From the NCBI GenBank assembly GCA_000507305.1, contig DF240820.1, forward strand, positions 895 to 64,894: a stretch of DNA of 64,000 nucleotides, written 5' to 3'. Source of the DNA: Breviolum minutum Mf 1.05b.01 (taxonomy: Eukaryota > Sar > Dinophyceae > Suessiales > Symbiodiniaceae). Under the pieces are notes generated by a model, which saw nothing but the letters and a program-made list of their open reading frames with translations, searched no databases and was not told where the DNA came from. The translations under genes were made by a program, and so were the position numbers. Shown here piece by piece: positions 28,867 through 41,850 of the stretch (positions are counted from its first letter, which is position 1; each line of letters begins with the position of its first letter).

Positions 28867-30043
28867 AAGTAACATATAGTAGCATAAGTTCAACACAAGG
28901 CCATACAAGGCCAATAAGCTGAGACCCAATATACCAAAGTGGTGCTACTGAAAAAACCTATTGGTTTTATCTATAGTTTTTTTCCCTTGGACCCCAAAAC
29001 CATGAAAAATGAAGAAAAATAACTACCACCACCCCAAAAAAATATGGTTTATAACCCCTACACTTGAAGGTTTCCCGTGGGTTCCCATTGGTAACCAACC
29101 TTTGTCTGACTTTCCTTAAGGAGATTATTTTAGCAGACGACGAGATGATCTGTGCTTTCTGGCTCGCTTCAGGGAGATGGTTTTATGTAGGAAACATGTA
29201 TTTTTATATGAAAACAGAATGGGGAATTGGCATTGGGGGGGTACCCTTAACTGACGGCAGTTGAAACGCTAGATGTCTCATGATGTCTCATTGTTTTTCA
29301 CTACTTGCAGTGTTTGATCTATGGATAAGGATGAACGTGGTTGAACTATACCAGGTGATTCAAGCCGTGACCTTTTGATTCCCCTCAGTTGGAGGTGACC
29401 AACAACCTTTGAAAGGGTCACGCTTTCACCATACCAAAAAAGTCACAAAGAATTGCTAGATAGCTTGTGGTTTGAAACTTTTGCTCGTTGATATTTGGAT
29501 CAGTTTGCCCCCATGTAAGGGGTAAGAATGACAAGAATCTGAAAGAAACCAGCACCGACCAGCTTTCTTCCTAGTGCCCCGAACTGATCACCTAAATGGA
29601 AGTCACTTTTCCTGAAAAGGTCACTTAACCCCTCCAAAAAGGGTCACTCGCAAGCACTTGGTAAACCAAAAGCGACTAAAAAAATGATCTGAACAATTTT
29701 GGTTGATGAATTTTTTGCCGTTTTGCTCTGATGAATGGGATCTTCCCGAGCTTAGTGGATATATTCACTAGTTTCATTGTTGATGGCCAAGAATCCAGCA
29801 GATGTAGTCTCATATAGTAGCAGCACGATATTATTGTAGAAAAACCACCCGTATTTTATCATTCCCAGCTTCTATTTTGTATGAAGTTGACATCATACCG
29901 TGACAAACATTCAAATGGAAGAAACCCCTGTCGTCTTGTCAAATCTTTGGTACTGTACTCCCTTGTAGTTTTTTCAGTTGTGTAACTCACGTCATATGAA
30001 AGTTTAACCTTCAGCCGGGGAACCTAAGTCTTGCCAAGTGATT

Positions 30044-30150
30044 CCCTGATCTTCCAGTTCACTATATATTTGGAACCAGGGGTCTAGTTACCTGATATAT
30101 TGGCAACTGGGAGCTTGGTTCCAAATATATAGGGAACTGGAAGATCAGGG
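30044..30150. mobile_element. Foldback element with 35-bp inverted repeats
   Basis: Arms starting CCCTGATCTTCCAGTTC differ at a single base over about 35 bp. The centre repeats GGTAACTAG-like phrases. No second copy was noticed. Confidence 0.75.
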
Positions 30151-31653
30151 ATTTATATAATTCATGTAATTCTATTGGAATGTATCACCACAATAATGCC
30201 ATTGAAACAGCATCCAACGGTCCCTTTAGGCTATGGATAAGGAGGACTTGATGTTTCGGTACATTTACGGGAAAAGAACGTGTTCCAGACTCTTTTCACC
30301 GACCAGAAGCAGGATTCTGCGCCCAACGATCATTTGCCAACAAATTGGGGACATCGATCATTCAATATCTTCTCTTTGATTGGTTTGGTGTCAACGTTCT
30401 CAAAACCCGACAAAAAGGAAAACAACGAATCCTTCCTTCTACACTTCCGTCTTTGAACCAACAACAATAAGTGATGTGTTTTTGAAGAAGCAGGATTGCC
30501 ATCAATTTTGGTAAGAAAAAAAAGGAGACCAAATTATCCCAAAAAAAACCCTCACCATCACCGACGTCATTTTTTTTTGGGCGCCCCTTGCCGTCCCAAT
30601 TCCCCAGCCTTCCTTTTGTTTGGGGGACCCCGTTTCAAAAGGCCGGGCCTATTTGAAATGGGGCACCCAATTTTGTCTACGTAAATCCATACGATTGCGG
30701 TATGGCTATAGGAATTTCTATTCAGTGTATTCAAGAGGTGGACTCGGGGGGGGTTGATTTGTATATTTGCAATGCTTCTTAGAAACCTTTTGTATACCAA
30801 TCCAGATAGGATTATCTTTGGAAGGCCCAGGAGGTACCCTTAGACTTTTTTAGTTTTGCAAAGAATGTATCATCATGTATCATCTGATTTGGTCAAAAGG
30901 TTCCAATGAAAGCTACGTCCCATGAAGTTTGACAGTGAAAATCCCTGAAAAATCTGATGGGACTGAAAGACAACAGCCTTTACGTCGTGATTTCATTCAG
31001 ATATGTTTTTTTTTTCTCCTCTAAGTTTGTAATTTATATATATATATATATTTATACATACCATACAGTATCTCCCAAACATCATAAGGGATTAAATTCA
31101 TTCAAAGGATGATTTGGGTATGTCCCCTTCCCAGGATTCCAGTGACAAACCAGGATTTTTCGAACCATTTTTAGGATCGGGAATCCCAACCTAAACCTTT
31201 ATTTGCCACTGGAATCCTGGGAAGGGGCCACACGCAACGTATATCCATCATCCAAAAGGACTCCCATCATTTCTTCATACATGGTGGCATCACGACGGCC
31301 TCATGGGTGATTTGCGACAGCAATGATCAACAAAACAATCCCGGATTCATAAGGGGATCCTAGGAATCCAATTTCATGACTTGGTGCCATTTTGATTTCA
31401 CATCCGCCTGGTGCCTCGCCAGACTCGCCAGGTGCCATGTCCTTGGCAGCCAACATCACCTTATTAGGCGCGAACATCGCTTCCCTTGCGACTGGGGCAA
31501 GCCCGGCTTCCGATGTAGCACGAACGGAACCCCAAAAAAAACCATGGGTTTTTTGGGGACAAAAGTGGAATGTGTTTATTTGTTGATGGAATGGTATTTG
31601 TTGACGGTATCTGTTGATGATGGTATTTGTTTTTGGTATCTGTTGATGGTATC

Positions 31654-31751
31654 CTAGGTGGTGGCAACTCATTTTTTTTTTTCACCCCGAACTTTGGGGA
31701 GATGATCCAATTTGACGAATATTTTTCAGATGGGTTGAAACCAACAACTAG
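31654..31751. mobile_element. F1 foldback element
   Basis: CTAGGTGGTGGCAACTCA at the left and TTGAAACCAACAACTAG at the right. Confidence 0.75.
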
Positions 31752-31922
31752 TTTGCTGTTGATGGTATTTGTTGATGGTTCAGTTTAAAAGGAATGGTAC
31801 CTGTTGATGGTTCAGAAATCCGGTGGAAACACCAGTTGAGGTTGGGAGAATAAACATGAATAAACTATTTTCCACAGGGTTTCCTACATCCTAGGTTTAT
31901 GTATACCCTTCCTGAAACTAAT

Positions 31923-32042
31923 ATACTGCTGATGGATCAGATATTTGGCGTTCACCACCTGTGATGTACAAAGCCCGTCGCAAATAATGGGATATTTAGA
32001 ATATCAACTGGTTAGCCGGATTTCTGGTTGCCACCAACAGTA
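31923..32042. mobile_element. F6 foldback element (diverged)
   Basis: Family F6 has ends TACTGTTGATGG and CCATCAACAGTA and a conserved CAACTGGTG in the right half. Here the ends read TACTGCTGATGG and CCACCAACAGTA. Confidence 0.6.
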
Positions 32043-32402
32043 GCGCCTGGAAATCGAGCGTTGGAACGCGATTGTTCCCTTTTGGTGCAATTTGAGCCTT
32101 TTTTTCAGGGGCGATGTTCGTTTCAGGGAGTGTAATACCCTGCAATTGCAAAAACTGCATGAAAAGTAGTAGCTCCCGGAAAACCAGCAGCCAAAGCCCA
32201 AATTGCCCCGAAAGGAAACTAGGCTTCTAAGCATCCATTTCCAGGTGCGAAAATGTTAGTTTCAGAGAGGGTACACTCCTGAAAAACTAACGGCCGGAGT
32301 CTAAAAATGATGGGCCTTGGAAGAGGAATTTCCTTTCTAATGGATTTTGTGAGTTTTGGTGTCCAGCCATTAGTTTTGGGGGGAGGGTATTATTATAGAA
32401 CA

Positions 32403-32510
32403 TATGGGTGTTTCCTTAAATGGCGGTACCCCAAACCATCCATTTTAATAGGGTTTTCCTTTATAAACCATCCATTTTGGGGTACCACCATTTTAGGAAA
32501 CACCCATATA
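32403..32510. mobile_element. F3 foldback element (near-intact)
   Basis: TATGGGTGTTTCC and GGAAACACCCATA are perfect inverted ends, 108 bp apart. Confidence 0.8.
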
Positions 32511-32880
32511 GAGCCATCCGATTCGGAATAGATGTTAACCCGTATATGAAATGTTCATGCTTGAAAAAAAGATCAATTTGGACCAGCCTCCCAAAATGAA
32601 CACAGCAAAAATTCAGTTGCTGTAAAAGTGGACTTTTTAGAGATTCTGTAGCTCCCAATTTTGGGATTTCCCTCAAGACGTATGTCAACCCTCCGTATTT
32701 CATGTTTGAAGATTTTAGACGTCAAAAAAATGGTCGCATGTGACGAGTCCAATGTGATTGCTTCAAAGGACCTGGTTCTATAAGATGGGGAAATGGCAAA
32801 ATATCTTCAACAGCTGCCGAAAGCGATGCAGTTCGTGGAAGTCCATCGATTCGTGAGGCAATTGGAAACTGGTGGTCGGC

Positions 32881-33006
32881 ATGTTTCTACTCATGTTGCT
32901 GGCATTTGGCCAAGACGGCGACCACTTTGTAACTCCAACACACGAGACAAACGCGGATCCATCCACCGCAGATCCAAAACCTCCCGCGGCTGAGGAGTCT
33001 CCATGA
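32881..33006 (+). CDS. Possible small exon or peptide with a signal-like start
   Basis: A 41-codon frame in a GC-richer patch begins MFLLMLLAFGQDGD, resembling a short hydrophobic leader, and ends in a Pro/Ala/Glu-rich tail. Longer frames overlap it on both strands, so coding status is unproven. It might be a terminal exon of an unseen gene. Confidence 0.2.
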   Translation: MFLLMLLAFGQDGDHFVTPTHETNADPSTADPKPPAAEESP

Positions 33007-33519
33007 CTCCCGCGGCGTGCTTCGCCAGTTTTGAACCTCTTCAACTGACGGCCAAAGATGCTTCGCTCAGCGATGACAACCCAAGAGACTTGACTGGGTG
33101 GTTTCTCTTTGTAAAAGTTGTGAGATCATCCCAAGAGAACAAGTTGAGGTTGTCAGTTGGACTGCAAGGTTAGATACACCCCTTAAAAAACTGGCATGGA
33201 AGCTGAAACTGAGGATTTGGAAGATGTCGATGTATATAGTATTTTCATGTATTTTCCTTTTCAAAGGGGTGATTTTCCAGGTTTTATGTTAGTTTTGCAT
33301 GCTGTACCCCCGTAAAGTTTTCAGATAGAATCCAAAAACATCCCCAAAACGATGGGTTTTGCTTGATTTGAATCTATTCTTCCAGCAACATCACCTCTTT
33401 TGTTGAAGGTGGTTCACCAAGGTTTTTGAGTGTTTTTCGCTCCTGTGATTATCCAAGCTTTTGGGGACGTTTTTCAGTGGATTTTGATTTCAGTGATCAG
33501 ATCAAAATAAAGGGTGGTA

Positions 33520-33661
33520 CTTGGAGGATCATCCCAGTTAGTAAGTGATTAATAACCATGGTTAGTGAGTCCCCTAAGTAGAGTTATTCCCCTTCCAAAT
33601 GGCCTAAATGGCTTATAAATGGGGGTTACTAACTACTTACTAACTGGGATGATCCTCCAAG
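33520..33661. mobile_element. F4 foldback element
   Basis: CTTGGAGGATCATCCCAG and CTGGGATGATCCTCCAAG are both intact. Confidence 0.8.
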
Positions 33662-33721
33662 CAATGGATCACGGCGGCCGAGTTGCTTTCCCACTTGGCT
33701 AAAACTGACAAACAATCATAG

Positions 33722-33826
33722 CTAGCTGGTGGCAACTCAAAGATTTTTCAGTGTTCACCCCGAACCTTGGGGATGATTTCCAATTTGACGAGCATATTTT
33801 TCAAATGGGTTGAAACCACCAACTAG
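33722..33826. mobile_element. F1 foldback element
   Basis: CTAGCTGGTGGCAACTCAA at the left and TTGAAACCACCAACTAG at the right. The centre matches the family closely. Confidence 0.8.
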
Positions 33827-34772
33827 ATAGAATTTTTCTGGTTCTGGTAGTGGGTGGTAGGGACTATCTCAGATATTGGGTTTTTTTGCTAGGTGACCCT
33901 CACACCAACAAGATTCTTGGCACATATCAGGGATCTTTAAACTACCAAATCACCTGTTTAGGGTGGGTATCAAACAATTTGCACATGTACGGTAAATTCG
34001 AGGGATTTCCCCGAAAAAAATATGCGTTGGATAGGGTAGCTGTCATATAATGACCCCTGTTATATCATAAAAGTGGGATGGCTATCAACCCTCAAGAGTA
34101 AAGCCCTTGTATTTTACCATATTTTCATGGTTGATGGTACCAAAAATCCCACCAGTCAGATATGGCATATGTCCAAAGCAGAATGTAAAAAACGGCAACA
34201 AAACCTGACCTTCCATGAAATCCTGGTGATCCTTGTAATGGCCTATTATAACCTCAACAAAACAACTGGATATAACTAGATAGATAGTTCCCCTAACTTA
34301 ACGGCAAACAACCAGTTACATACCCTACAATGGTAGTTATATTCCCTATATACCTATATACATCCATATACCCCATATTATCCCAATTATATAAGTTGTT
34401 TATGGTGGGACCGCCTACTGGCCGGCGTGCAACAGGGCATGTATTTATGTTCAACTTCATGTTGAGGTGATTGGACACATTGGGTGTTGGGAGGTGGGGT
34501 GGGGCGGGGATGATAGCGTGGGTTCTACTTGGAAACATACTAGAGCTTATCTTCACTTCACGCATATCGCAATGTACCCCTCTCGGTTGTTGCTGCACAT
34601 GAACGGTTTAACGACAACGTAGGTGATACGTTGTTGGTTTTGACCTTCACGCACATCAAAACGCACCGTACATATTTCTTTTCTGTGTGAAGAACACTTC
34701 CACTTGCGTCAGACGTGTTTTGTTTTGACTTAATTGTCCGTCGAATGCTTTCGTTGTTTTTCGGCTTGCAGG

Positions 34773-36455
34773 ATGTCTTCTCTTACTGCCTCGCTTTGCT
34801 TAGCTTTTGTCTTGTTGCTTCGTTTAGGTGGTGTTCCTGGTCCTCTTTTTTCTTCGCCTGTTTTGTGTCAAGTTTGGAAATTAGACGGTTTTCTGTTAGA
34901 TTCGTTTCAGGAGTTGTTTTCTCGTGCACTTTCTGCGGATCCCGATCTTGCTTTTGTTCTCGAAGTGTCGTTGCGTGATCGCAGTTTTGTCAAGTGGTCG
35001 GATCTTTGTTCACACTTGGAAGTTTTGAGGCAAAGGTGGCAACGTTTTTGTCGGAGTGGCAAGGCCACTCCTCTTCTATGGTCTTGTAGCCTTGTTTTGT
35101 TTGGTCGTGCGCTGCCACATTGCCACGCACGCCGTTTAATCTTTCCAGGCTTCCTGGCAGAGCGTTGACGCAGCTACTGCAAAAGTCAACAGCAGTGCCG
35201 AAGGCACAGCAAAAACAAGCGGCTGCCTTTTGGAGTCTTACCGAAGAGGCGGGGCCGGTCCTGGTATCTCACATCCGCTTGACGATGTTAAGTGATTTTT
35301 ACATCCCAGTCTCTGCCCATGCAGGACCGCCGTCGCTTCGAAGCATCAACCTCCTACCTGAAGAACCTCATCGAGAGCGAACTCAGCAGTTATAAGAAAG
35401 GTGATTGGCTGAGCCTTGTTAGGATGAAGTCCTTGGATGAAGATGATCCTGACCTTCAGTTAAATCTTTTTAATGAACCCTTAATACGAGGAGTTCCTGA
35501 ACAGAAGATGCACTTTACAATTGCATCGCATAAATCTTCTCAAAAGATTACACATACCTCTCGTCATCCATCAGTTGGATTGAAAAAAGTTGCGTTTTAC
35601 GAGTTGCAAGCGTTGACCATTTCATCATCATCATCGTCATATTTCACCTAGAACCGATACACTGCATTCCATCAGCCACGGCAGGAGATGCTCTTCACCA
35701 AGTTCGTGATAAAGCGCTTGAGCACGATCACTTATCTTATCAAGATCGACGATCAATCGGTTTCTTTGGCTGAAGGGAGCGTGAAAGTTGTGAGGCTTTA
35801 GATTGCTCATTTCCTTGTGATGCATTAGATTGGTTGATCTTCAATACTTATTGTTTTATTTATGTTGCTGTTTCAGTGCTCAAAAACATTCCCAAAGATT
35901 TCATACCGCATTTTCATATCGCAATGTCCATGTTTCATATTCTATTTGAAGAGGGTGAGACGATTAACACCATCGCTGACGACATTATGAAGGGCTTCCC
36001 CAACATCGACTGCCAAATTACTGAATTGCTGGAGTTCTTTCGTAGCGATTTTTTGGTGCTTCCCAATGAGACTTTGTGGATGCCTTTCGATGAGAGGATT
36101 GAAAGCCATAGCAAAGTGTCGCTTTTGATTTACGACTTTGGAGTATATCAAAGGGCTATTGAACACTTTTCTGTGGACGCTTGGCAAAGTCGCGATGATT
36201 TGATCACCTTTGCTGATGAGAACGGAGGCGTCGCCCTTTCCATTTTTATCAAACTATTGTTGTTTATTGGCTTTCTTGATTGTTTATGTTTTTTTCTTGA
36301 CGTGTCCTTGCAGGACGACTGTTCTGCCTTTCTTCCCAATCCGAAAGAGATCAGGCGTGAAGAAAGCTGGCACGCAACAGATTGACAGAATCTGGTTTCA
36401 TGTGAAACGAGCTGTGCCAAGGAGTTTGAAGAACAGAGGGCCAGTAGGTTGTTGA
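34773..36455 (+). CDS. Multi-exon host gene of unknown function
   Basis: At least five exon-like segments on one strand follow clear AG acceptors. Exon 1 starts MSSLTASLCLAFVLLL at 34773, three bases after a TTGCAG; this leader resembles a signal peptide, and the AG could be a spliced-leader acceptor. Others begin at 35325 (after CATGCAG), 35652 (after CACCTAG), 35877 (after TTTCAG) and 36315 (after TTGCAG). The 35877 segment is long and helical with protein-like composition (NIPKDFIPHFHIAMSMFHILF). The last ends at a stop at 36453-36455 in a basic frame. Some donors seem to be GC rather than GT, as is common in dinoflagellates. Exact joins and the region 35060-35320 are uncertain. The family was not recognised. 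Confidence 0.55.
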
Positions 36456-37056
36456 ACCAAGACCGCATCATGGATTATATATATATATGCGCCTGGTTAT
36501 TCCGCCGAAGACGTCAGAAAGACATCTTCGAAAACTTGGGAAGACTATGTGCAAAAGTATGAAAAAAGAACGTTTCGCTGCTCCGCCGTGTTGAGAAAAT
36601 AGCAATTTCATGAGGTAAAATCACTAAAATCCCTTTTTTCTGGCTAGGTTCTCAGTGTTTTCAGCCGCTTGAAATCAGCAGCATGACAATGAAACCACAA
36701 AAAATGTCTTTTTTTGCAAATGCATTGACATAGATTCCAAGTTGGTTTACAAAACTTCCACGGCAGCTACGGGGCGGTGCCACCTTGTTTATTCCCTACA
36801 TGTTCCCTATATAAGTTGTTTATTCACTATATATTCCCTAAATGGGTCAACTGGTCATTGCTCAGTTCCGATCACAACTGTTCGCCCGTGGCAGGTTTGG
36901 AGGACCCGCAGACCGCAGAAGACACGGCGCGGTCGCCGAGCTTTTGTTTTTTGCCACATGGAAGCTGTTGGGGAAATTTAGCAAGTTGTATTTTTATTCA
37001 TCTATAAAAATATCTTAATGTTTTCACATTATACACATATATCATGAATTGCACGA

Positions 37057-37160
37057 TACTGTTGATGGAAGAAATCCTGCACCACGTGGGATTTTTAAAA
37101 CCGTGTAAACAATGGGAAATTTACCATATCAACTGGTGCAGGATTTTTCCCATCAACAGT
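37057..37160. mobile_element. F6 foldback element
   Basis: TACTGTTGATGGAAGAAATC and its near-complement GATTTTTCCCATCAACAG. Closely matches 46638-46741. Confidence 0.75.
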
Positions 37161-37710
37161 TTTCTTAAATACATATTATTTGTTTCTTACGATGCATTAT
37201 GATAGACTGTTTGATATTATATCATATTATACTTTATTTCAGTGTATCATATTAAATGATATATTTTTATATCGTGTTTCCATATATACCGCGTTTTTTC
37301 AAAAAACACATGTTTCTGACGATATAGTTTCTTTTTAAAATATATATTTTATATATTTTTTCGTTTGTTTCATAATTATGTTTGAAACTTTTCTAAAATG
37401 TTGTGTACTATGTATCTTTACACCGTGGAAATTGTCTTTGAATATCTGTATTTTTATTTTTTACAATACATGAGTTCACGCGGTGTAACAAGTCAGCGTG
37501 CGCCTTCGAATTGGGATCTGACGTTGGGTTTTCGAAATCGAAGCGTTGAAGTCCAACTTTTCATTTGATTTTTGGGCAAGATTCGAAGTGAACATCTTTT
37601 TTGACTTGGAATCTATGACATATACGTATATATATATATACATTTATTTTTTTTAGATGTATACACCTCTTGGCAGGATTGCAGCATCTATACCTTTCGC
37701 CAAAATGTAT

Positions 37711-37773
37711 CTAGGTGGTGGTTCAAACATTGTTTTTTTCAACCCAAACCTTGGGTAAATGGTCCAATTTGTC
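37711..37773. mobile_element. F1 foldback element, truncated
   Basis: Intact left end CTAGGTGGTGGTTCAAA and centre up to GGTCCAATTTG. The right half is missing. Confidence 0.65.
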
Positions 37774-37984
37774 TATCAAATCGGTGTTGTGGCTGGACAT
37801 CTGAGCCTTTTTCTTGGCCCCGAAGTTTCGTGCACGGGAATTATGACACTAAAATGGTTGGAAAAAATATAGTTTCGAATTTCAGAGTAAATCAAGGCAC
37901 GGTTGGGTGTACCCCTGACCATGTACAGTGTACCCCTTATATTATATTTATATATATATATGTATATTTTTAGTGTTCGCTAGG

Positions 37985-38084
37985 AATTCTTGGGGATTAT
38001 AACCCATAGATACCCACCACATAGGGCCTATATAGGGATTTCCCGTAGGTACGTTGGTAGGGGCACATCCAACTATCCCCTGAG
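37985..38084. repeat. Two-copy dispersed repeat, copy 2
   Basis: Partner of 24028-24127. Confidence 0.75.
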
Positions 38085-38841
38085 TAAACGCACTATGGTC
38101 TTGGAGGTAACTACTCTTAATATCAGTGGGATTTTAAGGACCCCCAATTAATAGGACCCCTTTCCCATACTATTCCCACCCATAAGAATCCCTAAAGATA
38201 TGGGTCCCATGGTATGGGAATAGTGTTGGAAGCCTACCATGAGAGGATCCCATTGTTGGGAGTCCCTGGAATCACCCTTGATAATATCTTGGGATGCGCC
38301 CCGCCCCAGCAACATCAAACTGAAGGAATGTAATATTTTTGGTGATGACTGTTACCGGGTGAGGTTTACACGTCCCAATGAATATCCACATTTGAACAAC
38401 GTTCAAAATCTTTCCAAATTTTTTGACATCACAAAAAAACACGTTGGTTGATGACAGGAGCCTTACTATTGGCTTATCAAATCATCCCTATATAAACGGG
38501 TGCAGTAATATAAGCCGTTATATAAAGCAAAAAGCAAACAAACCAAGGTCAATTGAGCCATGAACAAAACCTTTACTTCCCATTATGCTGCTTGTTTGAT
38601 ATTGATGGTGTCAATGGTTTATTAAGTTTATTATGATCCCAACATAGCTGGGTAGTGCAAACCCCTCATGCCTATATACTATATACCCTCAACAACCAGT
38701 TTTTTTTTTTTTTTCGGTTGCATCCATGAATGTCGCGGCTCATGGACCGTATGGATCATCCATCATGGACCCAAGCCAAACCGTTATTCAGTATCGATGG
38801 GGGGAAATAAGCATCACCAGTGTAAAGGGACCTTTATTGGA

Positions 38842-38940
38842 TTACCCTACCTAAACTAACAGTTCTTCAACAAAATGAAAGGATCGTCTCCCAACCACCA
38901 TTTTTCAGGGACGGTTGCTAGTCTTTGTGGGGGAGTGTAT
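38842..38940. mobile_element. F2 foldback element (diverged)
   Basis: TACCCTACCTAAACTAAC at the left and a weak GGGGGAGTGTA at the right. Confidence 0.5.
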
Positions 38941-39042
38941 ATTCTCAATTATTTACGGCAGGGGGGTCATTGAATTAGCCATTTTGGGGGGATCGAAGAA
39001 TGCAAATCTATGGTAATTTTGAAGAATTTCCCTATCAATAGG

Positions 39043-39151
39043 CTTGGTGGTGGCAACTCAAATACTGTATTTTTTATGTTCAACCCTATTTGGGGAAGAT
39101 GAACCCCTTTTGACGAGCATATTTTTCAAATGGCTTGAAACCACCAACTAG
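39043..39151. mobile_element. F1 foldback element
   Basis: CTTGGTGGTGGCAACTCAAA to TTGAAACCACCAACTAG. Confidence 0.8.
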
Positions 39152-39557
39152 CTTATAATAGTGCATGAAGTTTGGGTTGGTAATGACCCTTGTACGGTTA
39201 CAGAGTTCGGGGCAGGACCCAAGGTAGTGAATATGATCCAATCAGTGATCTTAAAAACAAGGTTGCAGATTTGTCCCTACTATACATTTTTTGAAGCAAA
39301 ACCACAGATGGTACCTAGTTATGGATCTAAATATCTGGGGTTAGTAGCCTATTTTTGGGGAATACGGACTATTTTCAGGGTAACATGTTCTTTTAACCAG
39401 GGTTTGGCTTAAAAATCAGGGTCAAACCTACAACTTTGTAAAGCAAAGTATGTATATTGGTCTTTGACGGCGGGAGATTTTTTTTTGTCAGAAACATTGG
39501 GATGAGGCGATTCGTCGATTTGTTGGGACCAAAGCCTTTGGACTGGAATTTGTGGCA

Positions 39558-39685
39558 AATGCTACTGGGATGTCCTGCCGGTACTTAGTAACTGGATCAC
39601 AACCCCTATGTAAGTTATAAGTCCCCTAAATGGGGGTTCTAAGCCAACTTACTAATTAGTTACGATCACTTCCATGGGTCCAGCC
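39558..39685. mobile_element. F8 repeat (CTGGGATGTCC element)
   Basis: Begins TACTGGGATGTCCTGCCGGT and ends near AGTTACGATCACTTCCATGG. Related stretches occur at about 14845-15045, 20090-20225, 52750-52870 and 54090-54215. Confidence 0.55.
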
Positions 39686-40035
39686 GGAAGTAGTTTAATT
39701 TTAGGGGTCAAGTCTCGAAAAAAGTGATGGGTTTTTCAGACAATCATATTGAACATGAAGATGAACAGCAATCTCCCACCACTGGAGTGACTCCTGGTTC
39801 CCTTAATAGGTGGGATCGGTACCATATAATCCCCCAATTGGCAGTATATACCACTTATATACTACTTATAAACAGCTATTGATCCCAAACCTTTTATTTG
39901 TCAGTACATCCCTATGAAATCCTGGCTGGTTAATCAATCAATTCCTTGAAAGTTAGATGAAATAGTTTACCCAACAACAACAACAGGGTAGTTTTTCATC
40001 CCCTATTTTTCTGATACAAAAAAATCAAAAAAATG

Positions 40036-40138
40036 CCATCCCTGAAACTAACATAGCACCTGAAAATGGCTGATTGGAAGACTACTTTCCTTTTGGGAAT
40101 GCCCCTTTTCAGGGGATATGTTAATTTCAGGGAGGGTA
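40036..40138. mobile_element. F2 foldback element
   Basis: CATCCCTGAAACTAACATAG to TTAATTTCAGGGAGGGTA. Confidence 0.75.
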
Positions 40139-40324
40139 AACCTTTTATTTGTTCCCCCCCCAATAGAAAATCAGCTATCCAGGAGACCCTCGAAGAGCTT
40201 TTGCAGGGCGCGCAAGGACGTGAAGGTGGTTGGCTCATTGCGGTTTTTTTTCGGCAAGATAGAGATGTGATCTCATAATGGATTCATAAATCATTCAATG
40301 AGTTCTTACTTGGCCAATGGCTAA

Positions 40325-40401
40325 CTGGGTGGTGGCAACTCAAATATTTTTTATTTTCATCCCTACTTGGGGAAATGATCCAATTTGAAACCACCAACCA
40401 G
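40325..40401. mobile_element. F1 foldback element with internal deletion
   Basis: Both ends are present (CTGGGTGGTGGCAAC, TTGAAACCACCAACCAG). About 25 bp of the right half is missing. Confidence 0.7.
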
Positions 40402-41357
40402 CTAAACTTTGAACTTTTTGGGATTACATATTTAGTAGGGAAGATCAAGTTTCAGGGTTCCAGGACGGCTAAGTGATGAGTTGTTTGGATCCTGGTAAAC
40501 AAGGATTGTAGGCTTGATAGAATTAATCATCCTTCCTTCGAAAAATCTATACCATGTCATTCATGTGAAGTGTGCCAGGCAATGCTAGGTATTCATATAC
40601 AAGGTAGGTTTAGGGTTGAAGAATTGATTCCTTTTCACCTGAACAAGAAATATGGAAAACTTCGGAAGGGAACAAATTTTATGGCTATCAATTACCTCCT
40701 CCAACGTATTCACCCCTGAAATAAGGACTTATTTTTTGGCATTGGTTTCCCGTAAAAAGGCCGGCTATTAAACCCGGCTATTAACCTGAGGGGGTACGTG
40801 ATCGTGGATGGGGGGGTGGTCGGTTATTGATTAGCCATTAAAACTGCACCAAAAGATGATCACAATTTCGGATCCTAGATTAGATGCTCAATGTTTCAAA
40901 AAATCTATTTACCGGACCCAAACTTAAACTGAGTAGTTTTGCAGGTAAATGATAGGTAAAATATACCTTGGATCTACCAAGGTAAGAGTGGCAAAATGAA
41001 GGTTTAGGTTGGAATCCCCGAGACTAAAATGTGATATTCCTGGTGATGACGATTGCATCCTGGGGCCCGGCGGGGTGGATCCAAGATATACCATACATTG
41101 AGTGTTTGGGAATGGATTTTTCTTGGATCATCACATAAAAACTACGAAACAGGAGTTTCATCACGTGGCGCTTTTTTTTTAGGAATCACCCATGGTTAGA
41201 TGGAAATCATCCCAGCTGTATTGAATTCTTTATTGGATGTGAAATTTATCATCCTGTCGGACAGGTTGTGGTTTTGGGATCCCTTCAAGTTATGAAGGTA
41301 TAATAATGAGCAAAGGCAAAGCAAACAAAAAAAAGAGGGGTGGCGGCGATATCATAA

Positions 41358-41458
41358 CTAGGTGGTGGTTTCAAATATTTCTTTTTTTCACCTCTACCTG
41401 GGGAAATGATCCAGTTTGACTCATATTTTTCAGGTGGGTTGGTTCAACCACCAACTAG
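41358..41458. mobile_element. F1 foldback element
   Basis: CTAGGTGGTGGTTTCAAA to GGTTCAACCACCAACTAG. Confidence 0.8.
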
Positions 41459-41549
41459 ATAATCATAGATGTTTGCCAGTCTTGCTTTAGAGAAAGAAAA
41501 AGCATGTTTTTTTTTAAAGATATTTTTTGGCACCGTTTCAGAATACTAC

Positions 41550-41662
41550 GGACTCCCTTGAACTAAGGCAGCACCTGAAAAATGGATGGTTGGAAGTTGA
41601 TCTGTTCCTTTTGGGTTTCGGCCAACATTTCAGGGGCTTTTTGCTGTTAGTTTTTAGGGAAA
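41550..41662. mobile_element. F2 foldback element (diverged)
   Basis: ACTCCCTTGAACTAAGGCAG at the left and GCTGTTAGTTTTTAGGGA at the right. Confidence 0.55.
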
Positions 41663-41850
41663 TGTCATCTCAAGTGGCTGAGTATAAAAATCCCTAAGGA
41701 TCCAGATATGTCCTAAGAATCCGGGACTTCCCTCTATATATTCCTATGACCTGGAGATGGGTTTTTTTTGGACCATCAATCCTACTCGATCGGGAGGGGT
41801 CTGGGATTCTTAGGGAATGGGTGAGCTATGTCAGCTTCTTGTGGAGCTCT

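Larger units (their letters stand above)
23823..32880. other. Non-coding host DNA with repeats
   Basis: Contains the foldback elements listed separately. At 31376-31535 a GC-richer patch is open on both strands with protein-like composition (minus-strand APVAREAMFAPNKVMLAAKD), perhaps an exon relic. No intact gene is visible. Confidence 0.55.
33007..34772. other. Non-coding host DNA before the 34.8-kb gene
   Basis: Holds F4 (33520) and F1 (33722) copies, with no convincing coding sequence. Confidence 0.5.

Noticed and set aside
35637..36471. Minus-strand frames at 35637-35825, 35942-36187 and 36148-36471
   Set aside because: They are antisense to exons of the 34.8-36.5 kb gene, which have better splice-site support.
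38965..38985. Spliced-leader relic (GCCATTTTGG)
   Set aside because: Only ten bases match and the rest of the leader is absent.
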